Notes under the pieces: generated by a model
The model's input: only the letters and a program-made list of their open reading frames with translations
The model's database searches: none
What the model was told of the DNA's origin: nothing
Assembly: GCA_023614405.1 (NCBI GenBank)
Contig: CM042692.1
Span: forward strand, 119,095,503-119,159,502
DNA: 64,000 bases
Direction of reading: 5' to 3'
Origin: Avena insularis
Taxonomy: Eukaryota; Streptophyta; Magnoliopsida; Poales; Poaceae
Position numbers and translations under genes: made by a program
In this document: in pieces, positions 43,881 through 54,719 of the stretch
How positions within the stretch are numbered: the first letter of the stretch is position 1
Layout of the letters: every line of letters starts with the position of its first letter

Positions 43881-44092
43881 TTTTCGAGCAATGTCAGCAG
43901 ATTCAGTTATGCCGGTCTAGTGAATGACAGGGGATTTTGATGCGCAAGGCGGCCGAGTTAGGGTAAGTACGCCAAAGTTCACGGTCTTAGTTTATTTTCT
44001 CGAATTCAGCTTATGGGTTCTCTCCTTTTGTGGTTTTTCTCTATTCTGCCCGTCTCGATCGATGATGTTTCCTGGGTTCATATGCCGTCACA
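43881..44092. other. 5' flank of second GRF gene
   Basis: The candidate 5' part of the gene lies here. A consensus donor GG/GTAAGTACG occurs near 43,966 after a short ATG frame (MRKAAELG), but its phase does not match the GRF exon, so I do not join them. The acceptor GTCACAG precedes 44,094. Confidence 0.35.
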
Positions 44093-47000
44093 GATGGTAG
44101 ACGGGAGTGGTATGGCATCGTTACCGATGCAGATCTCTGGCTCTGGTGCGACTGCGCCCTGGAGCCTCGTGGTTGTGTCCCGTTCGAGGGAACGAACTTT
44201 GGCCGTAGGTTCTTGGGTTGCAACTATGAATGTGAGCGTCGCACGTTCGTCCACTGGGTAGATCTACCGCACTCACTTTTGCTGCAGCACGTGATGATGT
44301 CGATGTGGTTACAACTCGAGATCCACAATGATCTCGAAGAGGAGGAGTAGGAGAGCCATCAGATTCATGTCGAGGAGGTGGATGCAGAGTTAATGGATGT
44401 CTCTGTAACACCCTCGAATCGGCCCTATGCAAGTTTTAGCCCTTTCCACCAAACCCGCATAGAAACGATTCAAGGACGCCCACCAGGAACTTCCATGTGG
44501 GTGGAAAACAAAGTAATACCATTACACAACAGTCCTCGATGGGACCCACAGAACAGATATATATACAACAGTGACTCAGCGAGTCAAGAATACATATATA
44601 CTGTACAAAGATCCAAATCACCTTGAAATCGATACAGCGTCCGAGTACGGACAAGATCCAAATGGGGCTAAGAGCCCTGAAGAATAACCAATGGCGTCCA
44701 TAACCCTGCCCAGGCCAAGACAGAAGGGTAACCCTGCTAACGACGTCGATCTCAAACCTGCTAAATCAAAAGGGGTGCCGACAAAGGGCAAAAGAAAAAG
44801 AGGAGCGTCAGTACTAAGGCCAGTACATGGCGAGGCTAGAATTCGGCGGCTCTCGCCTACATAGGTATGGTGGACTGAAGCGGCAGCGCAGCATGCACTA
44901 AACAACCTATAGAGACTCGATTAACTGTCGGCTATTAGAGAGAGATAAGAAAGACCTATCCAGATCCCACCTGATACTAACACCAACCATACCCATCCTT
45001 GTATTTCCCCTCGAGACCAAATGAGGAAGTCAAACCAAGGAACTCACACAGTTGGCAGTTTTACTCATTCCGTTATAGTTGCAGCACTTACTAATCAGAT
45101 ATAGATAGCATGAGTCATCCTGCCAGCATAAGTAGTGGGCAATTTTAATTAACCATTCTGTTGTAGTTGGAACATTTACTAGTCAGATACAATTGTCCTG
45201 AGGAATCCCAAAACCCAGCAGTTGTTGGCACTTTTATCACATTCCATTGGAGTTGCAATACTTACTAGGCAGGTATAACATGACATGATACACCCCAGTT
45301 CCACCAGTTGTTGGCACTTTTATTATCCATTCCATTGTAGTGAAGCTGATTACTAGTCACATATTAAGTCAAATTTATAGCACTACTTTAGTTATGCTTG
45401 TCTATGATCGAGATACTATGCTCCAAGCCGTCCATAACCGCGGACACGGCTTTCAGAAAGATTTACCCTGCAGGGGTGCACAAATAGCAACACACACACG
45501 ATCAACCTCGGAAAAACCAAATCAAAACCCAACGAGGCTTTCACGACAAAGCAATCACAGGATTCATAAAATATTTCAGGGGGCCACCCCACTAAGCTAC
45601 CCGCAACGAAGTTGGACGGGTCCGGAACGGACCCAGGGTCTATGTCAATGGCTGTAAACGACTGGGAACCTGAAAGTGTGACTGGGCTTGTCGATACAGT
45701 GAAAATATTCCACATTCCTAAACAGTACAGGTGCTCCATGCACAATCGTAAATAAAGCAGTAATGCATGGCATAGGTACAGGATAGTAATAAAGCCCCAA
45801 ACTAGTTTGTGGCCCCAAGAAATAAGAAATGAATCAAGCTCTGGCTAAGGGGGATTCATAGACTCTCCCGTATGTGGATTGTGTGAATAGTCAAGGAACA
45901 GGTATCAAGTACTCGGGGTCCTATGGGACACAAGTGAGCGTGGAAGAACCAAATAACATCTATTGCCCACCGATGCATCTGCATTAGTTATATCTAGCAA
46001 TTTAATAGTTGTAATTAAAGACATGATCATCTCCACCATAAACATCCGCCAGCATTCCAACAACTGTCGTACTCGACAACACGAGATCGCACCTGAGCAA
46101 GCAACTACGACTCGCAAGGCCAGCTATCTACCAAATAACAGGTATTAGGAGGTGTCCATGGCAATATAGAGGCTGCAGGGGATATAACTGGTGCACGAAA
46201 ACTAAAGCATCGCGACACGGATAGCAATAGATCAACATGAGGAAATAAAGACTATAAATGCAAAATAGGTAGAAGGGGGAGAGATGCTCGCCTAGGAAAC
46301 ACTACCGACGGATCATCTCCGGAGAACTTGTCGATACTCGCATCAACTCATCGGCCTAATCCGCGAAGAAGCAAACACTAGGAGAAACATCGGATGCAAT
46401 ATTTAATACTACGACAAAAGATCTGGCATGATGCAGCTCGCGGGGCTCGACGGAGCAGAGACTGGCGCTGGGGCGAGGCAGAGAGGTTGAGAGCGAGGCC
46501 AGGGGCCTGCTCGGCGGAGGGGCGCCTCGACGACGTGCGGCCGAGGGTCCTGCTGGTGGCGGGGGAAGACGGCGGCCATGCTCGCGCGGGAGCGGGGCGG
46601 ACGCGCGGCTGGCGGCTGGAGGTGGCTGGCGCAGACGGGAGAGGGCGGCTCTGGCCGGACCCGAGGAGGCGGTCACGAGAGGCGATGTAGGGGGACGGCA
46701 GCGGCGACCGGAGGAGGCAGCACCTGTGAGGAACGACTGGTGCTGGATGTCAAGGTCGAGGAGACGGGCCGGCGCAGCGGCGCCGAGCAGGATCACGGAG
46801 GCAGGGAGGAGGTGACGCCGGGGAAGGGCGAGCGCGAGCTCAGGAGGAGTAGGGAGGCGCCTGGCAGCGGCGATGCAAATGCGCAGAGGGGAGCCGGGGT
46901 AGGTGGCGACGGCCGGTGCTGCGCTGCAGACAAGGGAGGAGCGCCGCGCGCGAGGGGAGGGGGACCGTGAAGCGGCGGGGGCGGAGCAGAGGTGAGCAGG

Positions 47001-47736
47001 TGGGAGGAGGCCGGCATCGGCGCTACCGTAGAGGAGGGCGACGGGGAAAACAGGGGGAGAGAGGAACGGGGAGACGGGCGCATGTACGGTGTGGGCCCGG
47101 GGTAGGCGGCTGAGTGGGTTGGTGTGTGTTGTGTGGGGCAGGGGGTTCGGTCGGGGCTTGGACGCGTGCGTGCGTGTGCGACGGGGTGGCGTTGTCGGCA
47201 GGTAGGTGGGAGGCGCCCCCCAGGTGGAGTTGGGGAGCGTGCGGCTGGGCGGGAAAACGCGAAGAGAGGCGGGAGTGTGGCAGCGGCTGTGGAAAAAGAG
47301 AGAGGGAGGGATTAGGGTAGGTTAGGGTAGGGTTTGTCTGGGTATATAGACTAGGGTTTGGAGGTGGCCGGCCGGGCTTTCGGGCCTGGCAGGCTGCCTC
47401 CTAAAAACAACTTGAAATTTTATTTATTTAAAACGTGGCTTTTGAAATCTGTTTTTAGACGAAACAAAATAATCCGGAGATCCGGGTTTTAATTTGAAAT
47501 AAAGACGAGGCGTTTAGAAAACAAAACCAGGCTTTTCGAAAATAGTTTTAGACAAAACCATGCATGATGATGACAATGCTGAAATGCATTGTGGCATGAT
47601 GACATGAGCATGCGGTCATGATGATGCAATGCACAAAAACACCGCGATTTTCTAGTAGTGGTTTTAGCAGGATGCCACAGTCTCCAACTCACTGCACTTA
47701 GTCGTAAATAGGATAGATGCTCTTAGATTTGGGTAA
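44093..47736 (+). pseudogene. Second GRF zinc-finger gene, coding exon split by a solo LTR
   Basis: The frame reads DGRREWYGIVTDADLWLWCD, then the GRF core CVPFEGTNFGRRFLGC, CERRTFVHWVDLPHS, and a helical tail ending EEEE and TAG at 44,348-44,350. Beyond the TAG the frame stays open (ESHQIHVEEVDAELMDV) up to the target duplication GTCTC at 44,399. If the LTR and one GTCTC copy are removed, it continues as SNSLHLVVNRIDALRFG to TAA at 47,734-47,736. The LTR therefore landed in coding sequence, and the TAG is probably a former CAG or GAG. The organisation matches the GRF gene at 17,134-17,970 (finger, then coiled tail), but the two differ widely in sequence. Confidence 0.7.
44399..47684 (-). mobile_element. 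Solo gypsy LTR (44,404-47,679) with target duplication GTCTC
   Basis: The LTR starts TGTAACACCC and ends GATGCCACA on the plus strand. It is flanked by GTCTC at 44,399-44,403 and 47,680-47,684. No primer site, gag or pol lies inside, so it is a solo LTR of 3,276 bp left by LTR-LTR recombination. Orientation is minus: read that way it ends GGGTGTTACA like other grass gypsy LTRs, its GC-rich block (46,400-47,300) is C-rich on the sense strand, and the conserved AGCCGTGTCCGCGGTTATGGACGG motif (about 45,427-45,455) is in sense. Open frames in the GC-rich block (Arg/Gly-rich) are composition artefacts. Confidence 0.88.
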
Positions 47737-48470
47737 TTAGAGCTGGACATTAGGTTCTTAACCAAGTATGGTCTGCAATCTAGATATTTAGCATGCTCAT
47801 GATGCTTTTGGTGGCTGGCTGTAGATTCCACTAATAATTAAGTAATCCCCTTTTGTTTACTAGTACTCACCATCTCATAATACTGTCACATTAAATTGTA
47901 CTAGGTTAATTAATATGGGAGTAGTTGACAGTCTGTTTACAGCCTGTCTAGAGTTTGTGGTTACTACTAATTGATCTGGTTTATGTGTTACTGTTATCTC
48001 TATCTACATACGAGTATCGCTACATTTTTTGCACATTTGTGCACCTCCCCGTCGCGCACCTTCTTTACCTAGCAACGTCCACCTTTCCATCGCATCAGCG
48101 CAATCTCCGGTGAGTCCACAACAATCCGGATAGTTGTTTAGGTGATTGCTATTTGAAATAGTAGATCTATATGCCACATTAGGAAGCTAGGATCACCATT
48201 GATGTAGCCATGGAATTAGTCATAAGGTCCACTGAAAATAGGTAAGTATATGCTGCCAAGAAGAGTCTTATGAAGATGGGAAGCTTGCCGCTGGCTTTAT
48301 TTCACAGAATGGTCCTCTGCTGAACAATGCAGATGTAATTTGTTGCATATCATTCATAAATAGATTGTTGTTTGCTAGTGTCATGCATTGCTGAGTTCTT
48401 TAAATTATATTTTTCGTTAAAGGGGAACACATCCAATCATTAGCATCAGATTAATGCCTGTATTCATCTT
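47737..48470. other. Flank with possible isolated exons
   Basis: After the GRF gene the sequence is mostly AT-rich. Two consensus donors occur: CTCCG/GTGAGT at about 48,110 and AATAG/GTAAGT at about 48,240. Between an acceptor CACATTAG (about 48,189) and the second donor lies a small exon-like stretch with ATGGAATTAGTCATAAGG. These could be the 5' exons of a gene cut off by the large element starting at about 48,471, but the support is weak. Confidence 0.25.
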
Positions 48471-51400
48471 TTCTTGTTGTTTGTCTGTGCTTATGCATCT
48501 GACTATGTACTAGATGATATACTCCTTACGTCACCCTCAAGTGACAAAAGCTATTTAACAAAACTATCTTGGCTTATTTTCCATACTCTCAAATGTTCTG
48601 GTATTTCAAAAACCTAAGCCAAGATGCCTTTGCAACACTAACTATTTTAGTAGCTTTTATTGACAAATCTATGGAGAGCTATATACTACAATCTCCTTAT
48701 GTTTTCAAGATAGAACTTTCAACTACTCTTACCTCTAGGTTTTTCCAAAACATTTTTATAAAGCTTTTGAATTCTACTCTTGGTAGAGATACCAAGGACT
48801 TCCACGTTATTCAAACTCCAACCTTCAAAAATATCCATCCCTACCTCAAGCTAGGCTTGACGGTAACCTTAGTAGTAGCTTGAATTGCTTGGAAGATGAA
48901 TTGCCTTGATCTACTGACTGATGATTTGCCTTGATCTGCTATCTGACTTGTTTGCTTAGGAAATATTATGAGATACTCTAGGATATCATCCCCTAGAACA
49001 AAGATAAATGATGATACCAAACCCTAAGAAAATTACCCAAGCTTGATATAACCTTTGGTCACTAAAATGACTATTTAATCCCTTAACTAGATCAACCTAG
49101 AGTTAATTCACTCTAAAAGCTTCCAAGACAATGAAGACCAATCCTAATCAAGGATCCTTTCTACTCAATCTAAACTTTAACATCATCCATTTTATGATGA
49201 TTTGGAACCTTGCAACCAATCAAAAACATTAACATTTGTATTCTAGTCAAAAACCCTAAATCTTAGAGACTCCCTCGTTCTCAACCCTTGTGCACTTTTG
49301 GAAATGCACTTGAACCATATTGTATACCATATTAAGGACTACCTAGGCCCACTCTTTCCCTTGGATATATCATCCTCTAAACCACATGTTCTTGATGGTT
49401 TTGTAGGCAAGAAAATAATATTTTCTACAAATCTTTGGCAGAAGCTCACATCTTCATAGTAGTTTATTTGGACCAACTCTTTGCATGGTTGTCCTCTTCT
49501 AATGAAGGTATATCCTTCCATACTTCACATGTTTCAATTGGAGCTTTGTGCTTCTAAAACCCACATGGTTTTCGAGGCTATTTGATAATCTATTCTAGCA
49601 CCCTTATTTTATTCAAAGTTTGGCATAAATCCTTGGAGAGCTCAATCATGATCAACCTCAAACTTCTATACCATGGTGATATACATAACATGTTCAATAC
49701 ATCCATATATCCCATGACCCAACTGGAGCATTGAGCTCCAAGATCCAACAAGGTTTTCAAGGTATACAATTAACATTGCCCTAGATACTTCATTCCTTGT
49801 ATTCTTCCAAAATCAAGTTTGATCCTCAAAACCCATGGTTTAAAATGCTGGATGCAAAGGTTGGACATCATATACTAGAAGATATACATTTATCAATGTT
49901 TTCCATAATTATTTTTGGGCCAAAAGCTATCCAATTCCTTTATTTGACTATTACTTCAAAACTCCTTCTATAAAAGAAACTTTGTTTTTCTCCAAAACCC
50001 TTCTCCAACTTGTGGTAAATATGAGTCATATAGATCATACCCTATCTTCCCACTTAAAAATATTTAATTTTGAAGAGTTTTAATAATTATTTTTGCCTAT
50101 TTTCCTAAATGGCAGAAATGAGAGAATAAATGATTTAACTACTTTCTCTCAACAATAAATTAAGGGAAAATTCTCCAATGTGGGAATTCATATATGGGAC
50201 AATCCCAAACCAAAAACTCACCTTGTCTAATTTAGAAATCTCAAATATATTCCATTAAGCCACTTCAGCACTTTTTGGAAACTCAATACTAAATGGGGCT
50301 AACCACCTCTGAAAAATCCCAAATAATTCTTGGAGAGGTATCTTAACCTTACCCATCTACCAGAAGCATTATTTCAGCTTTCTAAGATCAATATTTTAGA
50401 ATATCTTCATAATCATCCATATGGATAAACCTTGTATTTGATCAACATCGTGCACTAAACTCCCTGCAAAACCCATTACAAACTTGTCAAACACTTCACC
50501 TCAGCACCCTACCACTCTCTCCTAGTCGTGCTACACTGTAGCATGTTACTATAGCACCCCCACACCTTTGTCCACTTATGCTTGGAAGAAGAGAGACATG
50601 GCCACTTGAACAAAAATAGAACAATAAAGGAGTAGCAGCACCCGCACTCCCTCTCTGCTCCCCTGCGCCAACCAGGACCACGCATCACCCCTCTCCACTG
50701 CCCCTGAGGCCCAATCCATGGCCAACAGCTTATCCATGGACATAGTCCACCCTAAACCGACCCACACTAGTTTATAAGGCCATAGGCCGCCCAAACCCCT
50801 CTTTGCCTTCCCCCACTTGCCTCTCCTAACACCCACCTACCACCCCTGAGCACCACACCCTCTCCTCTGCTCGGTCCTGGCCAGGAAGAACAAAGCGAAG
50901 CATTTCGGCCTCCCTCAAGAATCGAGCATGGTGCTCTCTCTCTTTTACCCCTCTCCCTCTACATGTCCCACTACTGAGCTTGCCAAGACCTTCTGCACCT
51001 AACAGTGCCTCGCCTTCTCTACAGGACCACCGGATACCGCTGCCCACAACTAGCTCTAGTGACCATCTCTCGGGCACTCTCGCCCGGGATGGCAACCTGG
51101 GCTGAAACCCCCTTTGTCGCCTATCCTTCTGCTTGCTGTGGAGCCTCACCTCCGCTCCGCCATCTCTCCACCGCCGGTGGCACCCCTGGTGAGATCCCCA
51201 ACCATCACCGACCTGACCCTAGGATTTCATCCCGCCTTTACCCTTGCGCGAGGAAGACGACCCTGTGGCCGTTGGATTTGGATCTAATCCAACCACTCAC
51301 AGGGCGTGAAACCCCTTCGCGACCGTAAGTCGCTGACGCCCGGGACCCCTATTGCCAGTTCTAACACCCTCTCCCACACACCAGCGCCGCGGGTTGGGCC

Positions 51401-54249
51401 GGCCCGTGGAGTGAGTAGTTCGTATTAGCCGGATCTGTCCCAGTAAAACCCAGTTTCCTTTTTCTTTTCAAAATTCTTTCAGATCTAGTTATTTAGCTGA
51501 TGGTTTAATTCAAAAACAAAATAGAAAACACCTAGACTTGCCCAAATGAATTTTGGTACATGTTCCATAGGGTTTTCTTGAAGATACACACTAAGCCCCA
51601 TACCCAAATTTGTTTTGTTTATTTCCTAGAATTAAAGCATCTAAATAATTACCTTTTTCAATCAATAAATATCTCAGGGAGCTCCACACAGCCAAATGAT
51701 GTAAATCCAACTTTCCCTGAAAGCTATTGTACTACCTGTCACCAGACCTTGGTCTCTGGTCAAGGTGAACCCTGGTTTTACCTCAGTAAAAATAACAAAA
51801 TTCATTCAGCTATGACTTTATAAAATCCCCTAGGCAAATTTATGAAATGACTTGACCTATTTCCAACTCTCAGTGATGTGGTACATCTAGTTCTATCAAA
51901 TCCTAGGAGCTCAAAATTTATTAAGCCCTGGTTGAATTTTAAGGAATTAAAACATTTTGATAATAGTTGTTTCACTAGGAAAATCCTTTCAGTAGTTTAC
52001 TGCCCCAAAATTAGTGATTCCAATTTCTACGAAAAGGTATTAAAAATACCTACCATGTGACTTTGGATTCATATCAAAATCTTTTGTATAATAAATCTAG
52101 TGAAAAAGAAAAATTGCTTGCAGAATCGACTTTGGGATTTTCCAAGGGGAATCTGATAATTACTTTGAGGTGATTCCAACTCGCAGAAATCACAATCTCA
52201 AGTACATACAAAACCCTCTGAGGACAAATTTATTTGAGCCACAGATCTTTTCCAGTGATTTATCACCTAAACTAGTGTTATTTCCACTAGAATAATCATA
52301 ACTAATTAAGGAAAATTGGTAAAATCATGAAACCACTTTTGTTGGCCTTGTTATTTCAATACCTATCTGATGATATAATTTTTGCACATTGATATCATAC
52401 ATACCCAAGTCTTAGTTGAAAACCCCTTCTTTAGGTGGTTTTTGACAAGTAATTCATAAAACAAATACAATTAAAGTCTTTCCAATTGCTATAAACTCAG
52501 CTTATCAAAACTTACTAAAGCGAGTAATGTGGTGTATGTTTGTTTGCTGTATTGTAATAGTGTTTGTATGCTTTGTGTTGACGGTGCCCCTTTGTTTGCT
52601 TGCATGTGATCCATAACGATGATAGATGCGATTATATCAGAGACCGAAGAATATGGGTATTATTATTATTATGGTATTAAGAAGAAGTCCAAGGACATAT
52701 TTCCATATTGCTGATCAGAAGGAAGGTACCTTATTGCTCATAAGCCTGGTCCTACTATTTTACTTATGCATGTTTTATCTACTGTTTATGAAAACTGCAT
52801 TATTTTATTATATGATGATCTACATATGGTCGTGTCTTGGATCCTCCAAACCATTACACATTTATACTATACAATACAACCCCCTTGATGACACCTACTG
52901 GTACCTAGTATGGTAGATGGTGTATAGCACCATACCCCTTTGGAGACCCCGTTTTAGCCGAAGCAAAACTGTAGGTTGGGAAGACCCCGGAATTTTTTTA
53001 CAAAATGTTTTATGGTAAAACCTTGGTGAGGTCTGACCTACCAAGAGAAGTTTGAGAAAATAAAAAGGTTTTGGTTTTACAAAATAAGACGGACGAAAAA
53101 TGGTTACAAAAACATACTCGTTTCTTTTGTAGTTTGCTAGAACAATTAACCTGTGCAACCACATTACTCCTATATGGGAAGGGGCTGGTCTGGACGTTTT
53201 TCTGCTCTGGTATGAGTTGTATCACAACTACTATAGGGTGGGCCTTCTCCGGGTCCCTGTAATGTAACTCAGCACCCAGGAAAAGGAACAAAGGGTATTA
53301 GGGCCTCCATGCATTACTATGAGCATCTCATTGAAAGCGTACAAAGGCGCTCTGGTTGGTCCTCGGTACCCGACATCCCGGTGTTGACGGGAATGACTAA
53401 TAGGGTAGGCTCTTGTACTGGAGTGTGCATTCTGAAGGTATTTACCGCTTACTCGACCCACGATCCGTATGGGATCAGGGCAGGGTACTCGGATGGTGTG
53501 GGCAAAGTGTACAACCTTTGCAGAGTGTAAATCTATTCGAATAGCCATGTCTACGGTCACGGAAAGTTGGGATGGTTGCTATAGAGCGGTGATGGTTTTG
53601 TTTTCAAAAAGGATTTTGGAAAAGCAAAGGCTTTGGAACTGTTTTGACCATGAGATGGTCATAAAGGAAGGAAAGGAGTTTGGTCATGAGATGACCTGAA
53701 GGAAGAAACAAATGGATGAACCAGTCCTAGTGTTTCCCAAAACTCTTCAAAAGACATTTAAAATGTTTTACAAAAGTTTTCAACAAAGATATGTAGATGC
53801 TATATCTACAAGAGAAACTTTTTTATAAAAGAACCTCTCATGGAGCCCTCCTACTACCACAACCATATTGCATATCCTCTTGTTATTTTTATTCTCTTAA
53901 GGTGGTTTGTGAGTACATTGAAAGTAATCACTGGCATTGTACCTAGCTATTATCTTGGTCATATTTGAGAAGTAAAGGAAGAAGAAGGTGGATTTGACGA
54001 CTATGCGAGCTAGGACGTTCTTCTAGTCAGTTTCCTATAGGTTAAGGCATGGCTCAGGCTCTACACGTTGATGAAGTTCCGCCAATGTTGGTTGATGTTG
54101 CCATAATGGCAAATAAGGTATGACATGTATCCTCTTAAGTAATGGATGTTTACTTTGATACTTGTCGATTATGTTCCACGACAAACTGATCATGGGATCG
54201 TGGTGTATGCATAATAGGGATTCTTGGCGGATTAATCCGGGGGGCGACA
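48471..54249 (+). repeat. Left (5') LTR of the large derivative, about 5.8 kb, 5' end incomplete
   Basis: It ends GGGGGGCGACA just before the primer site. Similarity to the right LTR starts only at about 48,471, whereas the right LTR has about 95 extra bases at its start, so the left copy has lost its first part. A GC-rich block at about 50,500-51,420 probably holds the promoter. The TATTCGAATAGCCATGTC motif is near 53,533. Confidence 0.8.
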
Positions 54250-54253
54250 GACT

Positions 54254-54265
54254 TGGTATCAGAGC
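54254..54265 (+). other. Primer binding site (initiator tRNA-Met type)
   Basis: TGGTATCAGAGC, four bases after the LTR end, is identical to the site of the chromovirus at 6,911-6,922. It fixes the plus orientation of the large derivative. Confidence 0.88.
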
Positions 54266-54719
54266 CATCCTGACTGTAGGAGAACCTTAGTTAGCATGGT
54301 TGTTAGACAGGAAAACTATTTTGAAAACACCAGCTTTCGAAAACTAGTTTCTCAAAGGCTTTTTGAAAAGTCCTACTTCTTATCTCCTCCAAATTTAAAT
54401 GATTACAAAATTTTGTTTCCTCTACCTCTCGTCCAAATTCAAACATACGGATTTCAAACCAATAGGACCTAGATCCCGGTGAAGACGATAAGAACAAGAT
54501 GAAGAGAAGAAACTATCCACAAACACAAGGAGACTATAAGATTGCCCTACCAGTGGAATCCTCATAATCAGAAGAAATTGTTATACACTATCGAGGAGCA
54601 TCCAATGACTCGGCGATGACTTCATCCACAAGATAGTGTCCCAGACCACAATAAAGTCACATCTAGGATTAATAGTCCTTAGATAGGATTTCCCTATATC
54701 GCGAGTAGTTAACTGCTTG
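54266..54719 (+). other. Interior of the large derivative, left part
   Basis: Leader-like sequence after the primer site (CATCCTGACTGTAGGAGAACC) with no coding capacity seen. It is interrupted at 54,724 by the solo LTR. Confidence 0.5.

Noticed and set aside
46356..47320. Overlapping Arg/Gly/Ala-rich frames on both strands
   Set aside because: GC-rich block of the 44.4-47.7 kb solo LTR. Stops are rare because of base composition, and no domain is present.
49339..49521. Short frames in the large LTRs (also 48,569-48,883 and 61,992-62,189)
   Set aside because: They are not conserved in frame between the two LTR copies.
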